Of a stretch of 64,000 nt of DNA, positions 59,640 through 64,000 are shown piece by piece. The notes under the pieces were generated by a model. It ran no database searches, was not told where the DNA came from, and was given only the letters and a program-made list of their open reading frames with translations. How positions within the stretch are numbered: the first letter of the stretch is position 1; each line of letters starts with the position of its first letter. This stretch comes from Monosporascus cannonballus (lineage: Eukaryota > Ascomycota > Sordariomycetes > Xylariales): positions 1 through 64,000 of the forward strand of contig QJNS01000036.1 of NCBI GenBank assembly GCA_004154925.1, read 5' to 3'. A program made the position numbers and the translations under genes.

Positions 59640-62600
59640 CGCAAAAATAAAAACCAAATTAAATACTATAATTACGGCAAAATAACGTCTTACTAAAATA
59701 TCCGAAAAAGAACCTCTAAGAACTGCAACAAAATAACTAAATATCTATACCGGAAAAACAGCCTAAGAAGGATCAAAAAAATAATAACAAAAGTATTAAT
59801 ACAATTTAAACAGAAAATAAACAAAGGTTATTATAACAAAACATTTTAACGCAAAATATAAAAAACCCAAAACTGTTTTAAAAAAAGTCGAAAAAAAATA
59901 ATATGCCTTAAAGAAATAAGTAAACAAAAATATCAAAAATAAACAAAAAAGATTTATTCCTAAATTCTTAATCGATATAACAAAATATACATAATATATT
60001 ATGAACCACAAAAATATCTAATAAATAATGATTTACAAAAGTCCATTTACTAACATTTAAATGTATATATAAAAAATCCTAATTTTTCGAATTAAATCGA
60101 AAACACCAAAATAAATAAACGATATTATTAATACTGTCGAATTATTATCTTATAAAACGACATTAATAAACGAACGATTTTATAAAATTAACTTAAAAAA
60201 ATTAACACGTGTAAAAAACCTTTTTTGATTTGTATGATTAATATAATTATTAATCTCTAACAGTGTTATTTTAATATATAGTAAAAAGAAATTACTAAAA
60301 AACTATTATAAATTTTCATTTTTAATTAGCATTTATTACAAACTCGATAAAAAAACAGCGGTTTAAAAAATTTGACATTATCTTTAAACGCTTTATTAGA
60401 AAAACGATGAATTACAAAAAGACCAATAAAATATCGCATATTCTACAAAAAACCAGTTTACTTAATAAAGCAAAAACTAAAAATTTATTAAAATAATAAA
60501 TTTAATTTAAAGAGTTAATATATCAAAAAAACAACAAGTATCACAACTTAATACATTATATGAAAAAGCATATATAAAGGTTAACAAATTCGAGAAAAAA
60601 TTAAAAAAAGATTATATATAAAAAAGCGGCGAAAAAAACGAAATTTAAAAGATTAAAAAAAACTATTAAAAAGGCTTTAAATATAACGATAAAAACCGTT
60701 AACGATTTTATCACTTTAAAAATACAAATCGAAACGTACTACTATATCGCAATTATAGATTACGAAACTTTAAACGAAAATTAGATTTTACTAGATATTA
60801 TCAATAAACTTTAATTACTATAAAAATACAAATTAAAATCTTACATAATTACGAATACCGAACATCAAAATTTCGCTTATAATAACGGAAAGGCTTAACG
60901 CAAAATTAATTACTTCGAAATCTTTATATAAAATTAATATTAAACAATTAATTTCGGTATCGTTCTATTTAAAAGTTACAATATAATCTTAAAAATATAT
61001 AAATACATTAATGCGAAACTTTAATTAATAAAGAAACTAATTAAGTAAAATTTGCTTTATATTTTATCGACAAATAAAATTCAAAGAGAAATAAGTTTTT
61101 AATATTACATTCGAAATAAGACTAAAAACAAATATAAACATTAAATAAATACTTTATTAGCTAAATAAATACAATATATAGTTATTATTATTGAAATAAA
61201 ATTTAAATAACTAAATAACGATTTAAAATAATAACCGTCAAAATCAGAAAAGAATGAATATATGTTTATAATACAATAAATTTAAATACTTTTTTCAAAA
61301 AAACTTAGTACGAAATTACCAAAACATAATAAATAAAATTACGAAATAATCTGGAAACAATATTATTTACGAAATTTTACTTTATTTATAATTTTTAACG
61401 AAAACGAATTCTATATACTTAAAAAATACATAGGAAGTCTATTATAAAAAAATTAATCTAATCTTCGAAACTAATCGCAAAATACCTTGTATTTTTTAAA
61501 TCTAAGAAAAATAATAAATTATAAATTATGGTCTATTATCAATAATTAAAGGATATAATTATCAGAAATTAAATATTATTACCTATAGTTATTAAAATAA
61601 ACAACTAATTTTATAAAATACAACCTTATCAGATTTAAGAAAAAATACCTTTAAGATAAAATACGAATTATTTAAGTATTTAATTACGTTAATAAAATTC
61701 ACAAATATATTAACAACATTTTAACGGATAATAAATTATATATTGCGAAGGTATTTCAGCGTTTTTTATTATATATTATTTGGACGATATTCTCAGTTAT
61801 TCTGAAATAAAAGAATATATACAAAATACGTTTATAAGGTTTTTTAAACTTTATATAATGCCAAATTATTAATTAACGCAAAAAGATATAATTTTAGAAA
61901 AAAGAAATAAAATACTTAAAACATATTATTACTTTTTTATATAGTAAAGTAAATCTCAAAAAGAGCTCTCATTACAAAATAATAAACGTTAATAATAATT
62001 TAAAAAAGTGCAAATATTCTTTAAATTTACTAATTATTATAAAAAGCGTATTCAAACTTTTAACGACATTGTTATACTCTTAACTCATTTTATTCAAAAA
62101 ATTAATTAAATATTATAAACTAAAAAAGGTTTTAAAAACTCGAATTAATAATCGTTAATAAGCCACTATTAATAATATATAATTTAATAAATTTTATCCA
62201 ATTAAAAACCGTTATTTCAAATTATATATAAAAGGTAATAATGTAATAACCTAATAATTTAAACACATTATATTATATTTCTTTTCTAACATAAATTTAA
62301 AAAAAACCAAACTTAATTATACCATTCCAAATAAGGAATTTATTGCCACTATTATAATCATTCGAAAATTCAAATACTCTTTTAGCAAAATTTTTATGAA
62401 GTTAAAAATATATAAATTTTGAAAATTTTATCTGTTTTACTATAACCAAAAAACTTACGGAATAATAATTATAATACGTAAAAAAATAACGAACTTTAAT
62501 TTTGTTATTATCTATAAAAGAGAAGTCAAAAAACTGCAAAACGTATACTATGAGCAAATAATCAAATTTAAAAAAATGAATTAAAACTAATTACATTATT

Positions 62601-63800
62601 CTCGATATTATGTTAAGATTATATTTAGGCTTATTTTAAATTATAACAATACGGATTATACTATATAATATATACCAAAAAATAGAAAAGTGTAATAAGG
62701 ATTTACTAAAAAATAAAAAAGTGTAATAAGGATTTACTAAAAAATAAAAAATATAAATGAATTATAAATATTTAAAACGATATTAAATAAATCTAATACG
62801 TAATATATATATATATTAATTACATAAACGACAAAATATCCACACAATCTTTAAACGACTAAAATATACTTATTACCTTCTTAAAATAAAAAAAATACTT
62901 TAAAAAATATAACAATAATATAACCTTTCTAATAAAACTAAAACATAACGGTATATATCTTACGAAAAACTATAATTATTATCGGTTTTAAAAAAAACTA
63001 TAAATTTCGATTATAATATATTTTATTATTAAACATCCCTTATCCGGAACTCTAACGGTAAAAACTTATTACGATAATACTTTCGTTATCGTCGACAAAT
63101 TTACGAAATTCTTTTATTATTTACCTTATTACAAATATATTAAGTTCGAATAAATGGCATACATTTTCTTTAAAAATATTTTTAATATATATAAATTACT
63201 ATACACAATTATTTTCTATAAAGAAGTACATATATTTTAAAGATTTAACAAAACTTTATAATACAAATTAATTTAAATCTCAAATAATTTCACGTATTTA
63301 TACTTTAAATAAACGGATAAAGAAAAAGAATAAATTAAAGATTATGAATATATTTAAAATATTATAATAATTAGAAATAAACTAATGAAATTAAAACATT
63401 ATTTGGCTGAATTAACATTTAACACTAATTATTATACGAATATTAAAATACTGTTAATAAAGGGAAACGTAAAATTTTATTTAATTCTTATAAATATATG
63501 TACAATAAATCTATTAACTTCAAAATAATACTTACACTAAAATATTTTAAATAATATGAAAGAAAAAATAAAATTAAAATTCGTTCGTACTTGAATAAAC
63601 AAATACTATAACTAAAAAAGTTCTAAAAAATTCTAAAAAAGAAAAATAATTTATTTCGTTAAAAACACCTTTTCAAAGAAAAAATCTAACAAAACCGTGA
63701 TTTTAAATCTATCGATTTATACAAAATTATTTTAAAAAAATCTTAAATAACAATCATTAATTAAAGCTTTTATTTAAATTTAAATTCTATATAATGTTTC
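59640..63800 (+). pseudogene. E6 gag-pol remnant
   Basis: A zinc-knuckle position near 59660-59700 reads YYNYGKITSY with the Cys codons lost. RT keeps an intact catalytic motif, YYLDDILSYS, with Asp codons at 61783-61788. The integrase core near 63070-63160 reads YDNTFVIVDKFTKFFYYLPY, and a GPY/F-like stretch (IYRFIQNYF-type) is near 63705. Stops are numerous elsewhere. Similarity to E2 extends through the whole segment. Confidence 0.75.
62677..62738. repeat. 31-bp tandem duplication in E6
   Basis: The unit ending GTGTAATAAGGATTTACT and beginning with an A-rich run occurs twice with one base difference. E2 lacks the second copy at the matching place, so the duplication is private to E6. Confidence 0.85.
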
Positions 63801-63931
63801 ATATTTTCTTCTTTAAATTAACAATAAACATAATTAAGACTTATACAAAACGAAATAAAATAACAATAAAAAACGAAATTACGAACTAAATAAAAAAAAG
63901 ATTTGTTATACGAAAAGAAAAACATACCAAT

Positions 63932-63932
63932 A

Positions 63933-63974
<42 letters not shown>
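63932..63974. repeat. (ATT)n microsatellite at the window end
   Basis: About 13 uninterrupted ATT units. It lies just downstream of the readable E6 pol region. Confidence 0.92.
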
Positions 63975-63976
<2 letters not shown>

Positions 63977-64000
63977 TTATCGATATTTTTTAAATATTAC

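Larger units (their letters stand above)
58424..64000 (+). mobile_element. E6: third E2-related chromovirus, cut off by the window end
   Basis: A 5' LTR at 58424-58810 is followed by gag and pol in the same order and with clear similarity to E2 and E5. The window ends within the pol region, before a chromodomain or 3' LTR can be seen, so length and target-site duplication are unknown. The base preceding pentamer is TTATT. RIP damage is heavy, but several RT and integrase motifs survive. Confidence 0.85.

Noticed and set aside
59796..60011. 71-codon minus-strand hydrophobic frame in E6
   Set aside because: It lies opposite the gag-protease part of E6 and has only a low-complexity Phe/Tyr/Ile composition from AT-rich DNA.
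8148..64000. CRISPR-like arrays or bacterial-type operons
   Set aside because: Repeats are LTRs, microsatellites or tandem duplications without regular unique spacers, and the gene structures are eukaryotic with spliceosomal introns.

Overview
The window looks like a chromosome segment of a filamentous ascomycete (Pezizomycotina, possibly a Sordariomycete). Three things point there: a secreted subtilase with three very short spliceosomal introns (56, 51 and 49 bp, each with a CTRAC-type branch site), an intron-poor alpha/beta hydrolase, and a two-speed base composition. Positions 1-8147 and 14935-16204 are GC-balanced. Most of 8148-64000 is extremely AT-rich and carries the marks of repeat-induced point mutation (RIP): copies of a repeat differ almost only by C/T and G/A transitions, and glutamine or tryptophan codons have become stops. 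The species cannot be named from this sequence.

Gene-bearing part (1-7936). Positions 1-3277 hold no gene I can support, only a purine-rich tract and two unrelated 13-bp minisatellites. A single-exon alpha/beta hydrolase (3278-4045) is followed by a four-exon gene (4897-7740) for an 895-residue secreted subtilisin-like protease with signal peptide, propeptide, Kex2-type site, S8 catalytic domain, inserted PA-type region and C-terminal Fn3-like region. Both run left to right.

Repeat-bearing part (7942-64000). It is built mainly from RIP-degraded Ty3/gypsy LTR retrotransposons, most bounded by paired LTRs and 5-bp target-site duplications. E1 (7942-14934) is a chromovirus with 206-bp LTRs and TSD GCAGC. 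E2 (16205-22891), E5 (43794-50620, TSD AAACT) and E6 (58424 to beyond the window) are related chromovirus-type elements that share the 3' half of the LTR and the pol backbone but have different 5' LTR halves. E3 (23163-30495, TSD CTAAA) and E4 (34617-42076, minus strand) are a third family. Solo LTRs lie at 13301-13651 (inside E1, TSD TATAC) and 31973-32178 (TSD CATAT). A separate pol fragment lies near 55.4-56.3 kb. Small GC-richer islands (about 14.9-16.2, 32.6-33.2, 38.36-38.53 and 52.1-52.4 kb) interrupt the AT-rich DNA, and several share short dispersed repeats, some with tRNA-promoter-like motifs.

The most unusual signal is that E1, E2 and E5 each appear to carry a second coding unit between the end of pol and the 3' LTR, on the strand opposite to pol. 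In E2 and E5 it looks like a Cys-bearing N-terminus followed by a coiled coil; in E1 it is an Ala/Lys/Glu-rich coiled coil. The in-frame stops in these remnants are almost all TAA or TAG where CAA or CAG would fit, as RIP predicts for real codons. Domain calls inside the retroelements rest on reading through these stops by eye and are approximate in their boundaries.
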